64,000 nt of DNA from Cytobacillus oceanisediminis (GTDB lineage: Bacteria > Bacillota > Bacilli > Bacillales > Cytobacillaceae). This document shows positions 53,035 through 62,015 of the stretch, piece after piece. Within the stretch, counting starts at the first letter, position 1; each line of letters begins with the position of its first letter. The stretch is from positions 1 through 64,000 of the forward strand of contig NZ_QGTW01000014.1 of NCBI RefSeq assembly GCF_003182355.1, in the 5' to 3' direction. A program made the translations under genes and the position numbers. The notes under the pieces were generated by a model. The model saw only the letters and a program-made list of their open reading frames with translations. It searched no databases and was not told the DNA's origin.

Positions 53035-54027
53035 ATGAAATTTCATTTTCAGCAGGCATTAAGGGCATTAATCCTATTGGCTTTTTGTGGACTGATTTTT
53101 CAGCTACACCATACGGGTGATATAACTAAATACATTAATCCCAAATACTCTGGATTAAGCCAATCAGCATCCATTCTCTTTTTAATCTTGTTTTTTATTC
53201 AGATTACAAGAATTTGGACTTCAAAAAAAGAAACCGAGATTCATGATCATCATCATAGCCATTCATGCTGTCACAACCAAAATGATCATGAATGTTCCCA
53301 TGGCCATGATCATGGAGATTCTCCGTTTACAGTAAAAAAACTGTTATCATACTCAATAATTGTTTTTCCGTTAATGACAGGTTTTTTCTTGCCGGCTAAA
53401 ACGCTCGATGCATCCATTGCTGATAAAAAAGGCGGACTAGCGATACTTGGGAATCAAAATAAAGAGGATGCCGGACAGGAAAATTTTGAAAATATAGACG
53501 AAAATTCAGCAGATGATTTTGAAGAATACTCCCTTGAGGATAATTTAGAAGATTTCGAGGAACAAATTGAACAAGACCCTTCTGTTTATGAAGGTGAACA
53601 GGAGATTTCAAAGGACGAATTTGAGCAATTAAAAAAGGAGCTAAATTCAAGCTCTGTTATAAAAATGGATGATTTCGTTTTTAGTTTGTACTACGAGGAA
53701 ATCAGTAAAGATATCAAAAAGTTTAAAGGCAGAGAAATTGAATTCCAGGGATTTGTATATAAAGAAGAGGGGTTAGATTCCAATCAGCTGGTCGTTTCAA
53801 GGTTTTTGATCACTCATTGCGTGGCGGATGCGAGTATGATTGGTTTTCTTTCAGAATTGGAGGATGCACCGAAACTTTATGATAATATGTGGATTAAAGT
53901 AACTGGGGTCATTGATGCAGCAGCCTATAATGGAGCAGAACTTCCACTTATTAAAATAAAAAAATGGGAAGAAATTGAGGAGCCATTTATACCGTACCTC
54001 TACCCTATTAATATCAAGATACTATAA
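53035..54027 (+). CDS. TIGR03943 family protein (YcgQ-like) with His-rich loop
   Basis: A 330-residue protein with two or three N-terminal membrane segments, then an exposed domain. Between segments two and three lies a His/Cys stretch (HDHHHSHSCCHNQNDHECSH, residues about 70-89, followed by GHDHGD) that should bind zinc or another metal. After it comes a long acidic linker and the conserved C-terminal domain (GFVYKEEGLDSNQLVVSRFLITHCVADA). The acidic linker is unusually long. With the permease it forms a two-gene Zur-controlled operon. Confidence 0.9.
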   Translation: MKFHFQQALRALILLAFCGLIFQLHHTGDITKYINPKYSGLSQSASILFLILFFIQITRIWTSKKETEIHDHHHSHSCCHNQNDHECSHGHDHGDSPFTVKKLLSYSIIVFPLMTGFFLPAKTLDASIADKKGGLAILGNQNKEDAGQENFENIDENSADDFEEYSLEDNLEDFEEQIEQDPSVYEGEQEISKDEFEQLKKELNSSSVIKMDDFVFSLYYEEISKDIKKFKGREIEFQGFVYKEEGLDSNQLVVSRFLITHCVADASMIGFLSELEDAPKLYDNMWIKVTGVIDAAAYNGAELPLIKIKKWEEIEEPFIPYLYPINIKIL

Positions 54028-54040
54028 AAAACAACTACTA

Positions 54041-54069
54041 AAAGGGACTCTGGCTAGAGTCCCTTTTTT
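54041..54069 (+). terminator. Terminator of the permease pair
   Basis: AAGGGACTCT pairs with AGAGTCCCTT around GGCT, then T run. Confidence 0.93.
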
Positions 54070-54226
54070 CCTTCTAACAAAAAAATTTATAATTAGTCAA
54101 CTATCTGTAAAAATATACATACATTATTTTTAGTTAATGAATAGGTTTTCTTCACTGCACTTTGATTAACCAGTTCCTTGGACAGTTGGCCAATTCTGCG
54201 GAAAACCTTTTTATATGGAGGTAATA

Positions 54227-55240
54227 ATGGCAAATTCAATTTCCAGACAACATGAGTATCAATCTAAATTAAATTTTAAAGAGACCCATATTGCAATTAA
54301 AAGCTGTAAAGATTATTTTGAAAGCAGCCTGTCAGAAAGCCTTAATTTATTAAAGGTATCAGCCCCCATAATCCTTAAAGGAGGAAAGGGATTAAATGAT
54401 AATTTAAATGGTGTGGAACGGACTGTTTCATTTGATGCTATAGATCTCAATAAAGAAAAAATTGAAATCGTTCAATCGCTTGCTAAATGGAAAAGAGTGG
54501 CACTAAGCGAATATGGATTTAAGAATGGAGAAGGACTTTATACAGATATGCATGCAATCAGGCGGGATGAATCATTAGATTGCCTTCACTCCATTTATGT
54601 GGACCAATGGGATTGGGAAAAGGTCATTTCGTTGGAGAAGCGAAACATAAGCACATTAAAAGAAGAGGTTCAAAAGATATATAATGTCTTAAGAAAAACT
54701 GAAAAACATGTCCACCAGCTATACCCTGCACTAAAACCAATGCTTCCGGAAAAGATTTTTTTCATTAGGTCAGATGAGCTCGAATACTTGTATCCAGATA
54801 AGGATCCAAAAGAAAGAGAGAATATCATTGCAAAAAAATATGGCGCTGTCTTCATTATGCAAATTGGAGGCCCGATGCCTTCGGGAAAAAGCCATGACAG
54901 ACGCTCTCCCGATTATGATGACTGGACATTAAATGGAGATATCATCCTATGGTACCCCTTATTAAATAGAGCATTAGAGTTGTCTTCAATGGGAATTAGG
55001 GTAGATAGAAAAGCCCTTTTAAAACAGCTGAGAATATCTAAAGATGAGCACCGAAAAACCCTTGACTACCACCAGGCTATTCTTAATGGAAATTTGCCTC
55101 ATACAATTGGCGGCGGAATTGGCCAATCCCGCCTATGTATGTTCCTGCTGAAAAAAGCCCATATTGGGGAGGTCCAGGCTTCCGTATGGAACGAGACCAT
55201 CATTAAAGAATGCAAGAAAAGAAATATACCACTTTTATAA
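54227..55240 (+). CDS. asnA: Aspartate-ammonia ligase (asparagine synthetase A)
   Basis: A 337-residue class II aminoacyl-tRNA synthetase-like enzyme that makes asparagine from aspartate and ammonia with ATP. Visible motifs: VERTVSFDAIDLN, SEYGFKNGEGLYTDMHAIRRDE, SIYVDQWDWEKVI, GGPMPSGKSHDRRSPDYDDW and GGGIGQSRLCMFLL. ATG 54227 sits after GGAGG and I prefer it to 54215, which has no SD. No T-box leader is visible upstream. Confidence 0.95.
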   Translation: MANSISRQHEYQSKLNFKETHIAIKSCKDYFESSLSESLNLLKVSAPIILKGGKGLNDNLNGVERTVSFDAIDLNKEKIEIVQSLAKWKRVALSEYGFKNGEGLYTDMHAIRRDESLDCLHSIYVDQWDWEKVISLEKRNISTLKEEVQKIYNVLRKTEKHVHQLYPALKPMLPEKIFFIRSDELEYLYPDKDPKERENIIAKKYGAVFIMQIGGPMPSGKSHDRRSPDYDDWTLNGDIILWYPLLNRALELSSMGIRVDRKALLKQLRISKDEHRKTLDYHQAILNGNLPHTIGGGIGQSRLCMFLLKKAHIGEVQASVWNETIIKECKKRNIPLL

Positions 55241-55249
55241 AAAGAAAAA

Positions 55250-55324
55250 GGGCATTCCTTTTATAGGAATGCCCCATACTGTAGACAAACTCGATGAAAA
55301 TCGGGTTTGCCTACAGTCTTTTTT
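55250..55324 (+). terminator. Two terminator hairpins behind asnA
   Basis: The first stem (55250-55274) is GGGCATTCCT/AGGAATGCCC. The second (55278-55317) pairs ACTGTAG-CAAAC-CGAT with ATCG-GTTTG-CTACAGT and is followed by six T. The first is repeated exactly at 55642-55666. Confidence 0.88.
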
Positions 55325-55340
55325 AGTCCGTCTGTGAAAT

Positions 55341-55491
55341 GGGTCTGTTGATTTCCTTTCCAGGTGCTCAGCGAACGCGGGCGGCCCGGGGAGCCTCCTC
55401 GTCGCTTCGCTCCTGCGGGGTCTCCCCTGACCCTTGCTCCCGCAGGAGTCTTCGCACCTTCCACTCCAATCAACAGGATTTTAAAATTGAA
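55341..55491 (+). repeat. Dispersed intergenic repeat, copy R5 (short form)
   Basis: CTGTTGATTTCC...CCAGG at the left and CCACTCCAATCAACAG at the right form an inverted pair (CTGTTGATT/AATCAACAG). Inside: GCGGGCGGCCCGGGGAGCC, CCTCGTCGCTTCGCTCCTG, GGGGTCTCCCCTGACCC and CTCCCGCAGGAGTCTTCGC. The middle block of the long copies (CACGAA...ATTTTCG) is missing. Open frames in it are GC-rich artefacts. Confidence 0.82.
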
Positions 55492-55689
55492 TGTGGCAGT
55501 AGAATCATGCCTATTTTAAAATAGATCTATATAACGCTTGGTGATGAACATTCTTTCGAAAAATAATCCGATTCAACGAGACCAACTGGAGATAGTTGCT
55601 TTATCCCAGCTGGTCCACAAGATCACTTAGTCCGCAAGATGGGGCATTCCTTTTATAGGAATGCCCTTTTCATACTTTCATATTTAGAA
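55492..55689. other. Spacer with hairpins and a duplicated terminator
   Basis: Contains an imperfect hairpin 55578-55615 (GACCAACTGGAGATA with TATCCCAGCTGGTC) and a second copy of the asnA terminator at 55642-55666, which is followed by TTTT on the plus strand. No gene. Confidence 0.6.
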
Positions 55690-57378
55690 TTACAATTTGA
55701 ATCGAGAAACAACCACTTGAAGTTCTTCGGCAAGCCTCGAAAGCGAACCAGCAGATGACGAGACTTCTTCCATTGTGGCAAGCTGCTCTTCTGTCGCAGC
55801 CGAAGTCTCCTGTGAGGCAGCTGCATTTTTTTCGGAAATCACTTGCACATTTGTAATCACTTCAAAAATTTGACTGCTCAGTGCGGAAAGCTCTTCAACT
55901 GAGGATGAAACTTCCTCTACCTTGCCAGAAACCTCACCCATTGAATGGGCAATTTCTGCAAAGGCGACACTGGCTTCACTTGTATCTTCCAGCCCATCTT
56001 TTACCTGCTCATTCCCTGTTTCCATTGCCCGGACTGCCTGCCTGGTTTCCTCCTGAATCAAACCAATCATTTCCTGTATTTGATCAGCGGATTGTTTGGA
56101 ACCTTCAGCTAATTTCCGAACTTCATCAGCCACGACAGAAAATCCTCTTCCATGCTCTCCTGCTCTTGCTGCTTCAATAGCAGCATTAAGAGCAAGCAGA
56201 TTTGTCTGCTCTGCAATATTAGTAATGAGCTCCACAATATTGCTAATTTCTTTGGAGCGGGATTCAAGCGTATGAATATACTGAGTGGCATTTCCTACAG
56301 AGGTATTTATTTCATTCATCTGCCTTACCACATTATCAACTGACTTTGTCCCTTTTTTCGTAAGTATCTCTGCTTTTTCTGCTGCTTCAAGCATCAGCTC
56401 ACTGCTGGAGGATATGTGATGGATACCTGATGCTATTTCCTCCACAGTGGCAGAGACCTCGCGGAAACGGTGAAGCTGCTGTTCAGTACCCAGGGCATTA
56501 TTTTGCGAAATTTGGGCTACCTGTTCTGATGCAAGTGAACTTTGTTCAGCGCTGGCAGCCAGTTCTTCACTGCTGGCAGCCACTTGTGCAGAGGTATCTC
56601 TAACATGGCTGACCACAGTCCGCAAATCCTTTACCATCTTATTTAAGGATAAAATAAAAGCACCAATCTCATCGCGATTTTTTACTTTTATTTCTTCCTG
56701 GCTTAAATCACCGCTTGCAACCTTATCAATGGTTTTAGCGGCCAAGTTAATCGGACGGGATATCATCCTGCTGATATAATAAGCGATAAACATTGCAGCT
56801 ACAATTGCTGCAAGCGTAATGGCCATTACGAAAACCTGAATAAATTTAACATAGTCTGTTGTCTCTTCAATCCCTTCATTTAACTGTGATTCATAAAATT
56901 TTACAAGTTCATCCGCTTTTTGATTAAACTCCTTGCTTACCTGCTTGTCAGAAGTTTCAACTAATGACATATAGGCAATATTATCTTCGAGCTTAAATTT
57001 AATTTCTTTATCAATAATGCTTTGGTAACGGTTATGGAGAACTTCAAGCTCTTTAACCAGCTCCATCTCCTCATTTTGATCCGTTACTTTATGTAATTGT
57101 TCAATATGATGTTCCATTCTTTTTCGGGCACTTTCATATTCACTAAGATAAGTAGAATCCCCTGTTAATAAATAACCGCGAATTCCTCCAGCTTCATTCA
57201 TCAGCTCAGCCTTTAAAGTTTTAACGAGAATAACTTCAGAGACATTCTCATCTATTAATTTATTATAATTTCGATTAACGTTTCCAAGTTCATAGTTAGA
57301 AAGACCGGCCACCAATCCAAACAAGCAAAGGACTGATAAAAACCCTAGGAACAGCTTCTTTGCCACACTATATTTCAT
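55690..57378 (-). CDS. Methyl-accepting chemotaxis protein
   Basis: A 562-residue chemoreceptor. TM1 is at about residues 8-28 and the extracellular four-helix sensor spans 30-180 ([20 protein letters not shown] is typical of 4HB_MCP). TM2 lies at 181-203, then HAMP (205-258) and the signalling helices with the tip [23 protein letters not shown]. It relays ligand signals to CheA. The ligand is unknown. No che gene is adjacent. Confidence 0.95.
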   Translation of the reverse strand: MKYSVAKKLFLGFLSVLCLFGLVAGLSNYELGNVNRNYNKLIDENVSEVILVKTLKAELMNEAGGIRGYLLTGDSTYLSEYESARKRMEHHIEQLHKVTDQNEEMELVKELEVLHNRYQSIIDKEIKFKLEDNIAYMSLVETSDKQVSKEFNQKADELVKFYESQLNEGIEETTDYVKFIQVFVMAITLAAIVAAMFIAYYISRMISRPINLAAKTIDKVASGDLSQEEIKVKNRDEIGAFILSLNKMVKDLRTVVSHVRDTSAQVAASSEELAASAEQSSLASEQVAQISQNNALGTEQQLHRFREVSATVEEIASGIHHISSSSELMLEAAEKAEILTKKGTKSVDNVVRQMNEINTSVGNATQYIHTLESRSKEISNIVELITNIAEQTNLLALNAAIEAARAGEHGRGFSVVADEVRKLAEGSKQSADQIQEMIGLIQEETRQAVRAMETGNEQVKDGLEDTSEASVAFAEIAHSMGEVSGKVEEVSSSVEELSALSSQIFEVITNVQVISEKNAAASQETSAATEEQLATMEEVSSSAGSLSRLAEELQVVVSRFKL

Positions 57379-57852
57379 TATTCGTCCTCATTTCCTTCAG
57401 TGATAGGAGTTTATACTTATAATTTAACACGAACACTCGCGGCGAGTCAGGTACTTTTTTCCTATTAAATCATTTATTTACAGAAAATTCTTCCCCTTTC
57501 GCTAATTTTCTCATTTTAGAACATAAAAAAGCCGTTAATCCTGCTTACGAATTAACGGCAACTATGCAGACCAAAGATCTTTAGGGAGGAGATCTTCTAT
57601 ATTAATGTATTAATTATTACTGGAATGGTGTGGACAAACCCCTCCGCTATTTTCTTATTTTTGATGCATTCTCTATATAATTCATTTATTTTTACCGGTA
57701 CCGGGCTTTTTTGATGGGTACTCATCAAATTATAAATTTTAGGAACTCCTTGAAGAATTACGTATTATTTCAAGTGTTCCTTACTTCAGTGTGTAGTAGT
57801 ATAACAGGAAATACTGAAAAGTACACCACAGGAAAAAACAGCACTCTTTTAT
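57379..57852. other. Intergenic region with hairpins
   Basis: About 470 bases between the ArsA-type and chemoreceptor genes, both on the minus strand. It contains a near-palindrome ACTCGCGGCGAGT near 57435, the terminator at 57524-57561 and an inverted repeat (AAGATCT/AGATCTT) at about 57576-57600. A short plus frame starting at 57711 has no SD and is not called. Confidence 0.55.
57524..57561 (-). terminator. Terminator or attenuator upstream of the chemoreceptor
   Basis: On the minus strand GCCGTTAAT pairs with ATTAACGGC, then TTTTTTATG. It lies 150 bases before the chemoreceptor and 290 bases after the ArsA-type stop. So it either ends the cstA operon or attenuates the chemoreceptor. Confidence 0.82.
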
Positions 57853-58815
57853 TTAACGGTCCTGTTCCCTTCCTGCTAACAGGCAAGACTCTAAATTGAT
57901 CGTGAATGTTTCCAAATCTTCAAAACTTGAAATATCTCTGTCCAACAATGGCAACATTAGCACTCTTTTATTCGCAAAAACATCTTGAATCTCATTTAGA
58001 TATCCTTTTTCGTTTTCTCGGCGCTTCTCCATAAATTGCCCGTCTGCCTTTTCTGGAATTACTTTATTCACGACCAGAGTATGTACATGTATTTTATGCT
58101 TATAAAGTGTTTCAATCGCCTTTATCGTCTCTAGAATAGGGAGCCTTTCAGCATTCAATACAAATAGATATTCTGTTTGATCGTAATTAAGCAGGTAATC
58201 TCGTACCTTCATAAATCTATCTTTCCGTTCTATCAACTTTTCATAGATTGGATCTTCAACTGGTTCGCCATCATTCATCCATTCTGCGTAATTCTTGTTT
58301 ATTTTTTTACGCCGATCCAAAAGACCATCCATCCAGACTCCCATTAGCTCAGGAAGAGTTAGCAAGCGAATTGTATGGCCGGTTGGTGCCGTATCAAACA
58401 CAATACTGTCATATTGATGAATCGTTTCCAGAATAAGTGATGTAATGCGGTCAAACAAAGCAGCTTCTTCCGCCCCTGGCGACGCAGCAGCAAGGTCTAT
58501 TTGTCTATGGACTTCATCCAGCATTGTGGATTTGACAAGCCCTTTGATATTATCTTTTACTCCATTGATATATCGGAATGTCTCCTTCTCTGAGTTAATT
58601 TCAAGAACATCCAGACCGGTCCGGACAGATGTAATTTCTCCATACATATTGATATGAAATAAATCTCCCATATTATGTGCAGGATCAGTTGAAACAAGGA
58701 GGACCTTTTTTCCTTGCTTGGATAGCAGCAGTGCAAGTGCTGCAGAGGTTGTACTTTTTCCGACTCCTCCTTTGCCGCCGACAAAATATATCTTCTTATT
58801 TAAAAAATCCAACAT
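57853..58815 (-). CDS. ArsA/Get3-family ATPase
   Basis: A 320-residue single-domain ATPase with the deviant Walker A GGKGGVGKSTTSAALALLL (residues 13-31), switch I VSTDPAHNMGDLF, and switch II/A-loop FDTAPTGHTIRLLTLPELM. Eukaryotic Get3 inserts tail-anchored proteins and bacterial ArsA feeds arsenite to ArsB, but no ars gene is near and the arsenite cysteines are not evident. It is the last gene of cstA / CC-tail / ArsA and starts 12 bases after the CC-tail protein stop. Confidence 0.88.
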   Translation of the reverse strand: MLDFLNKKIYFVGGKGGVGKSTTSAALALLLSKQGKKVLLVSTDPAHNMGDLFHINMYGEITSVRTGLDVLEINSEKETFRYINGVKDNIKGLVKSTMLDEVHRQIDLAAASPGAEEAALFDRITSLILETIHQYDSIVFDTAPTGHTIRLLTLPELMGVWMDGLLDRRKKINKNYAEWMNDGEPVEDPIYEKLIERKDRFMKVRDYLLNYDQTEYLFVLNAERLPILETIKAIETLYKHKIHVHTLVVNKVIPEKADGQFMEKRRENEKGYLNEIQDVFANKRVLMLPLLDRDISSFEDLETFTINLESCLLAGREQDR

Positions 58816-58827
58816 TTATTCCCCTTT

Positions 58828-59091
58828 CTAACAGCAGCGGATTCCATCAAGCGGCGACTTTTCTATGCCCATCCGCAAATGCCAGTCGTGGAATCTCTCG
58901 ATAATCATTGGGTACAGCTCCAGTGTGTAATAAAACGCCGGGTTTGGAAGCCCGAGCATTTCAGAAAAACAAAGAAGCATGAAAAGATCCTCTTCATCTC
59001 TTAATTCTCTGGCCAGTTCAGTCCTGTGCGGCTGTTTGAGGATTTCATCATAAAGGGCAATCGCTCTTTTCATCTTTTCCATTAGGCTCAT
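58828..59091 (-). CDS. Cory-CC-star type small protein, 87 aa
   Basis: An 87-residue protein, helical and soluble, whose last two residues are Cys-Cys before the stop (GIRCC). This matches the protein family named cory-CC-star for its C-terminal CC. The body has conserved-looking FMLLCFSEMLGLPNPAFYYTLELYPMIIERFHDWH. The CC tail could bind a metal, form a disulfide, or be lipidated. It sits between cstA and the ArsA-family gene, 55 bases after the first and 12 before the second. Confidence 0.82.
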   Translation of the reverse strand: MSLMEKMKRAIALYDEILKQPHRTELARELRDEEDLFMLLCFSEMLGLPNPAFYYTLELYPMIIERFHDWHLRMGIEKSPLDGIRCC

Positions 59092-59116
59092 GCTGTGCTC
59101 CTTTCAAAATGACAAT

Positions 59117-59138
59117 AGAGACCGGGTCACCCCGGCCT
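59117..59138 (-). terminator. Intercistronic hairpin after cstA
   Basis: GGCCGGGG-TGA-CCCGGTC on the minus strand forms a strong GC stem between cstA and the CC-tail gene, followed by TCTCTATTGTC, a weak T tail. It may let only part of the transcripts continue. Confidence 0.6.
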
Positions 59139-59146
59139 CCATAACT

Positions 59147-60889
59147 TTACATGTCCTGTGTCAAAGTTGGTGTATGATCTTTATTGAATGCGCTGAAGGC
59201 TTCGACAATGATCCAAAATACAAAGATTAGAATCATGCCGCCAAGAATGAAAAGCAGCATGTTAGCATCTGATGAACCGTAACCAGACCACTGGAATACG
59301 ACTTGCTGAATCATAGCCCAGACGGTCATGAAGAATACGAATACCATCGGAATAAAAGTGACTAGGTAGTTTCGTCCCTGGCGCTTCAGCCAGATGGAAA
59401 TCAGCAATAAGCTTATGCCGGCAAGAAGCTGGTTGCTTGTGCCAAACAGCGGCCATAACAAATATCCGCCGGAGCCGAAACCATTTGGACCTTTTGGCAA
59501 CAGAACCAGCGCGGCACTGGAAGCCACGGCAATAGTTGTTGCCACATGGGTTTTTGTTAATGGCTTTAAATTGTATTCGCTTCCAATTTCAGCAATTATA
59601 TAACGCATCAAACGAACAGATGTATCAAGTGTTGTAGCTGCGAACGATACAACGATAACCGATACAATGGTGCTGGCAATATCAGCAGGTATCCAGACCC
59701 CGGTTGCTAATTGGGCAGCCCCTTGAATGAAGACTCCTAAACCGCCGGAACTTGCTGCAGCAAAGCTCGAGTATGTGGATAAAAATTCACCCTGAGTAGA
59801 GAAGAATGTAACAACCGCAATAATTGCGATTAAAGCAAGAACACCTTCTCCTACTGCGCCAAGATATCCGACAAATCTGGCATCAGTCTCTTTATCAAGC
59901 TGCTTGGAGGATGTTCCAGAAGAAACGAGTCCATGGAAACCGGAAATCGCACCGCAAGCAATTGTTATAAATAATAACGGAAACCATGAAACATCTGATG
60001 CAGCAGCATTTGTGGCCGGTGCTGTTACCTTCGGCTGCAGGAACACCAATCCTAGGTAAAGAATTAGCAAACCTACAACAAGCTGATGGGAATTAATATA
60101 ATCACGAGGCTGCAAAAGCTTCCATACCGGAAGTGTCGATGCAATATAACAATACACCATTAAAACAATGATCCAGATGAAGAAAGCCATCGCCACACCA
60201 TTCAATCCAAACAAAACATTGTTTTCGGCACCGCCAAAATAACTGACCAAGTCAATTTGCAAGGCAGGAACACGGCTAGCCAAAACAGCTGTACCATACA
60301 TGACTGCCAGCGCAATCAGAGATGGAACCAGCATGCTTGCCTTTCGCTTATAAACGGCATATCCAATCCAGATGGCCAGCGGAATTTGGATGAAGACAGG
60401 CAGCACGCTTGCGGGAAACTTGACAAACAAATTGGAAATAACCCAGGCAAAAACAGCGTTTACCATAAGTACAAGGACTAAAATAATGAATAAGAACAAC
60501 ATCTTGGCGCGCTTGCCAATAAGCCTATTAGTAATAGTACCAACCGATTGGCCTTTATTGCGAACCGATAATACCAAGGTGCCAAAATCATGGACACCGG
60601 CAGCAAACACTGTTCCTAAAATAACCCAAAGGAACGCAGGCAGCCATCCCCAATAAACCGCAATTGCCGGGCCGACAATCGGTGCAGCTCCTGCTACTGA
60701 GGTAAAATGATGCCCCCAAAGAACCTTTTTATTGGTCGGAACAAAATCGACTCCATCCTTAAACTTATGAGCGGGTGTTACATAGTTCGGATCAAGCCTG
60801 TAAATCTTTTCAGCCACCCATTTTGAATAAAAACGGTAGCCTATGGCAAAAACAGTCATTCCAATGACAGCCAGCCAAATTGAATTCAT
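59147..60889 (-). CDS. cstA: Carbon starvation protein CstA family transporter
   Basis: A 580-residue membrane protein with about 16 segments. The CstA N-terminus is clear (DPNYVTPAHKFKDGVDFVPTNK, then LWGHHFTSVAGAAPIVGPAIA and GTVFAAGVHDFGTL). The central CstA domain has SGFHGLVSSGTSSKQL and the C-terminal part has LLWPLFGTSNQLLAGISLLL. Members import peptides or pyruvate under carbon starvation. It heads the operon with the CC-tail and ArsA proteins. Confidence 0.95.
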   Translation of the reverse strand: MNSIWLAVIGMTVFAIGYRFYSKWVAEKIYRLDPNYVTPAHKFKDGVDFVPTNKKVLWGHHFTSVAGAAPIVGPAIAVYWGWLPAFLWVILGTVFAAGVHDFGTLVLSVRNKGQSVGTITNRLIGKRAKMLFLFIILVLVLMVNAVFAWVISNLFVKFPASVLPVFIQIPLAIWIGYAVYKRKASMLVPSLIALAVMYGTAVLASRVPALQIDLVSYFGGAENNVLFGLNGVAMAFFIWIIVLMVYCYIASTLPVWKLLQPRDYINSHQLVVGLLILYLGLVFLQPKVTAPATNAAASDVSWFPLLFITIACGAISGFHGLVSSGTSSKQLDKETDARFVGYLGAVGEGVLALIAIIAVVTFFSTQGEFLSTYSSFAAASSGGLGVFIQGAAQLATGVWIPADIASTIVSVIVVSFAATTLDTSVRLMRYIIAEIGSEYNLKPLTKTHVATTIAVASSAALVLLPKGPNGFGSGGYLLWPLFGTSNQLLAGISLLLISIWLKRQGRNYLVTFIPMVFVFFMTVWAMIQQVVFQWSGYGSSDANMLLFILGGMILIFVFWIIVEAFSAFNKDHTPTLTQDM

Positions 60890-61044
60890 AGTTAAATCCC
60901 TCCTTTTTAAGACCTGATACTACAATCTTATGATAAAAAAAGGATTCCTATTAGTCAATAAATTCAGAATTTTAAATGTAATTTTTGTCTATAAAAACCT
61001 TCCGAAAGGGCAAACCTAAAGTAAAAAGATGGGACGGTTATATC

Positions 61045-61425
61045 ATGGATAAAAAAATAGTAAATTTACAAACATCGAAAACACATGAAAAAATGAAAGA
61101 ACTTGTCGATAGCCTTACATTCACTAAAAACTTTCGATCAGCTTCTGCAGAAGAATGGTATTTGTTCCTTCCCGGCTTCCAGGACCCGCGTACAAAAGGC
61201 GCTGCTGGCAAAGCTATCATTCACTATAATCTTTATGGCACAAAAGAAATACTTATTAATACAACCATCATTTATGATGACCCATCCCTCCATCAGCCTG
61301 AAATGAAGTATGTCGTCCAGGCCATTTCGGAAGAAGTCATCAATAGGCTCGTCGGATACGCCGATACCCTCCTATCCGTCCATGCCGGAGAAAATTCATA
61401 TGATACTGAGTATTTGGATGGCTAG
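61045..61425 (+). CDS. Hypothetical protein, 126 aa
   Basis: A 126-residue soluble protein of no family I recognise. It has an alpha/beta look (EWYLFLPGFQDPRTKGAAGKAIIHYNLYGTKEILINTTIIYDD, then VVQAISEEVINRLVGYADTLLSV). The open frame extends upstream to 60985, but the stretch there is basic and lacks an SD; ATG 61045 fits better with GGGACGG about 10 bases before it. Divergent from cstA. Confidence 0.65.
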   Translation: MDKKIVNLQTSKTHEKMKELVDSLTFTKNFRSASAEEWYLFLPGFQDPRTKGAAGKAIIHYNLYGTKEILINTTIIYDDPSLHQPEMKYVVQAISEEVINRLVGYADTLLSVHAGENSYDTEYLDG

Positions 61426-61560
61426 GATTACTAATTGATGTTCGAAGGTAAACAGGGATTGGTTTACATAATAAAATTATGATAAAATAACCAGCTATAA
61501 AAAATGTGAGATACCTTCCACATAGCTATGGGCTCTATCCAATGTCTTTAAATATAGGAT

Positions 61561-61594
61561 TAAAAAAAGACCTAACCTGGATTGAAAAGGTTAG
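61561..61594 (-). terminator. Terminator of the acyl-CoA operon
   Basis: GACCTAACCT and AGGTTAG-TC pair, with seven T on the minus strand. Confidence 0.88.
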
Positions 61595-61605
61595 ATCTAT
61601 ACTTA

Positions 61606-61917
61606 TTATTTACATGAAACCAATTCAAACTGAAGATAAACATCCCTTAATGCCGCCTGAATGGCCTGGCCTGCTTTCCCCCGGTAATGGAGTTGAACCT
61701 TTTCAATAAGTTCTTCAACTCCATCACCTAGACAATAACCTCTCAAGAGCTGCCGGATATACTCCCTTCCATGCTCGGTTGCAAGCGTACAGGATGAATC
61801 GACGATCACCCCGTATTTAAAGTCCAATTCCAACGTAATGGTAATGGAATCATATAAATTCCTGGCCGCCATTCCTTGTGGAAGTTTGGCATGCCCTGCG
61901 ATGAAATAAGTGTTCAT
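61606..61917 (-). CDS. DUF3870 protein
   Basis: A 103-residue protein matching the DUF3870 family as I know it (YFIAGHAKLPQGMAARNLYDSITITLELD, then YGVIVDSSCTLATEHGREYIRQLLRG). It is the last gene of the operon with the acyl-CoA dehydrogenase and CoA-transferase, where DUF3870 proteins are often found. Biochemical role unknown. Confidence 0.82.
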   Translation of the reverse strand: MNTYFIAGHAKLPQGMAARNLYDSITITLELDFKYGVIVDSSCTLATEHGREYIRQLLRGYCLGDGVEELIEKVQLHYRGKAGQAIQAALRDVYLQFELVSCK

Positions 61918-62015
61918 TATTTGAATCTCCTTTTTTCTCTAATAAAGAAGGGATGAATAGCCGGCTATTCCAGAAGGTTACCTTAAAGGGAATAAACGAA
62001 CCCAGTTCTTAATAA

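Noticed and set aside
54028..54226. T-box leader before asnA
   Set aside because: No AGGGTGGNACCGCG-like T-box sequence or specifier stem is present in the 190 bases upstream.
55261..55473. 70-codon frame in repeat R5
   Set aside because: GC-rich repeat core read antisense; no SD or start context.
57530..57650. c-di-GMP-I riboswitch before the chemoreceptor
   Set aside because: The conserved GCAAA and CGCAAAGCC blocks of the GEMM motif are missing on the minus strand, so only an unclassified hairpin-terminator is claimed.
57711..57899. 62-codon plus frame overlapping the end of the ArsA gene
   Set aside because: No SD and no recognisable protein; it runs antisense into a real gene.
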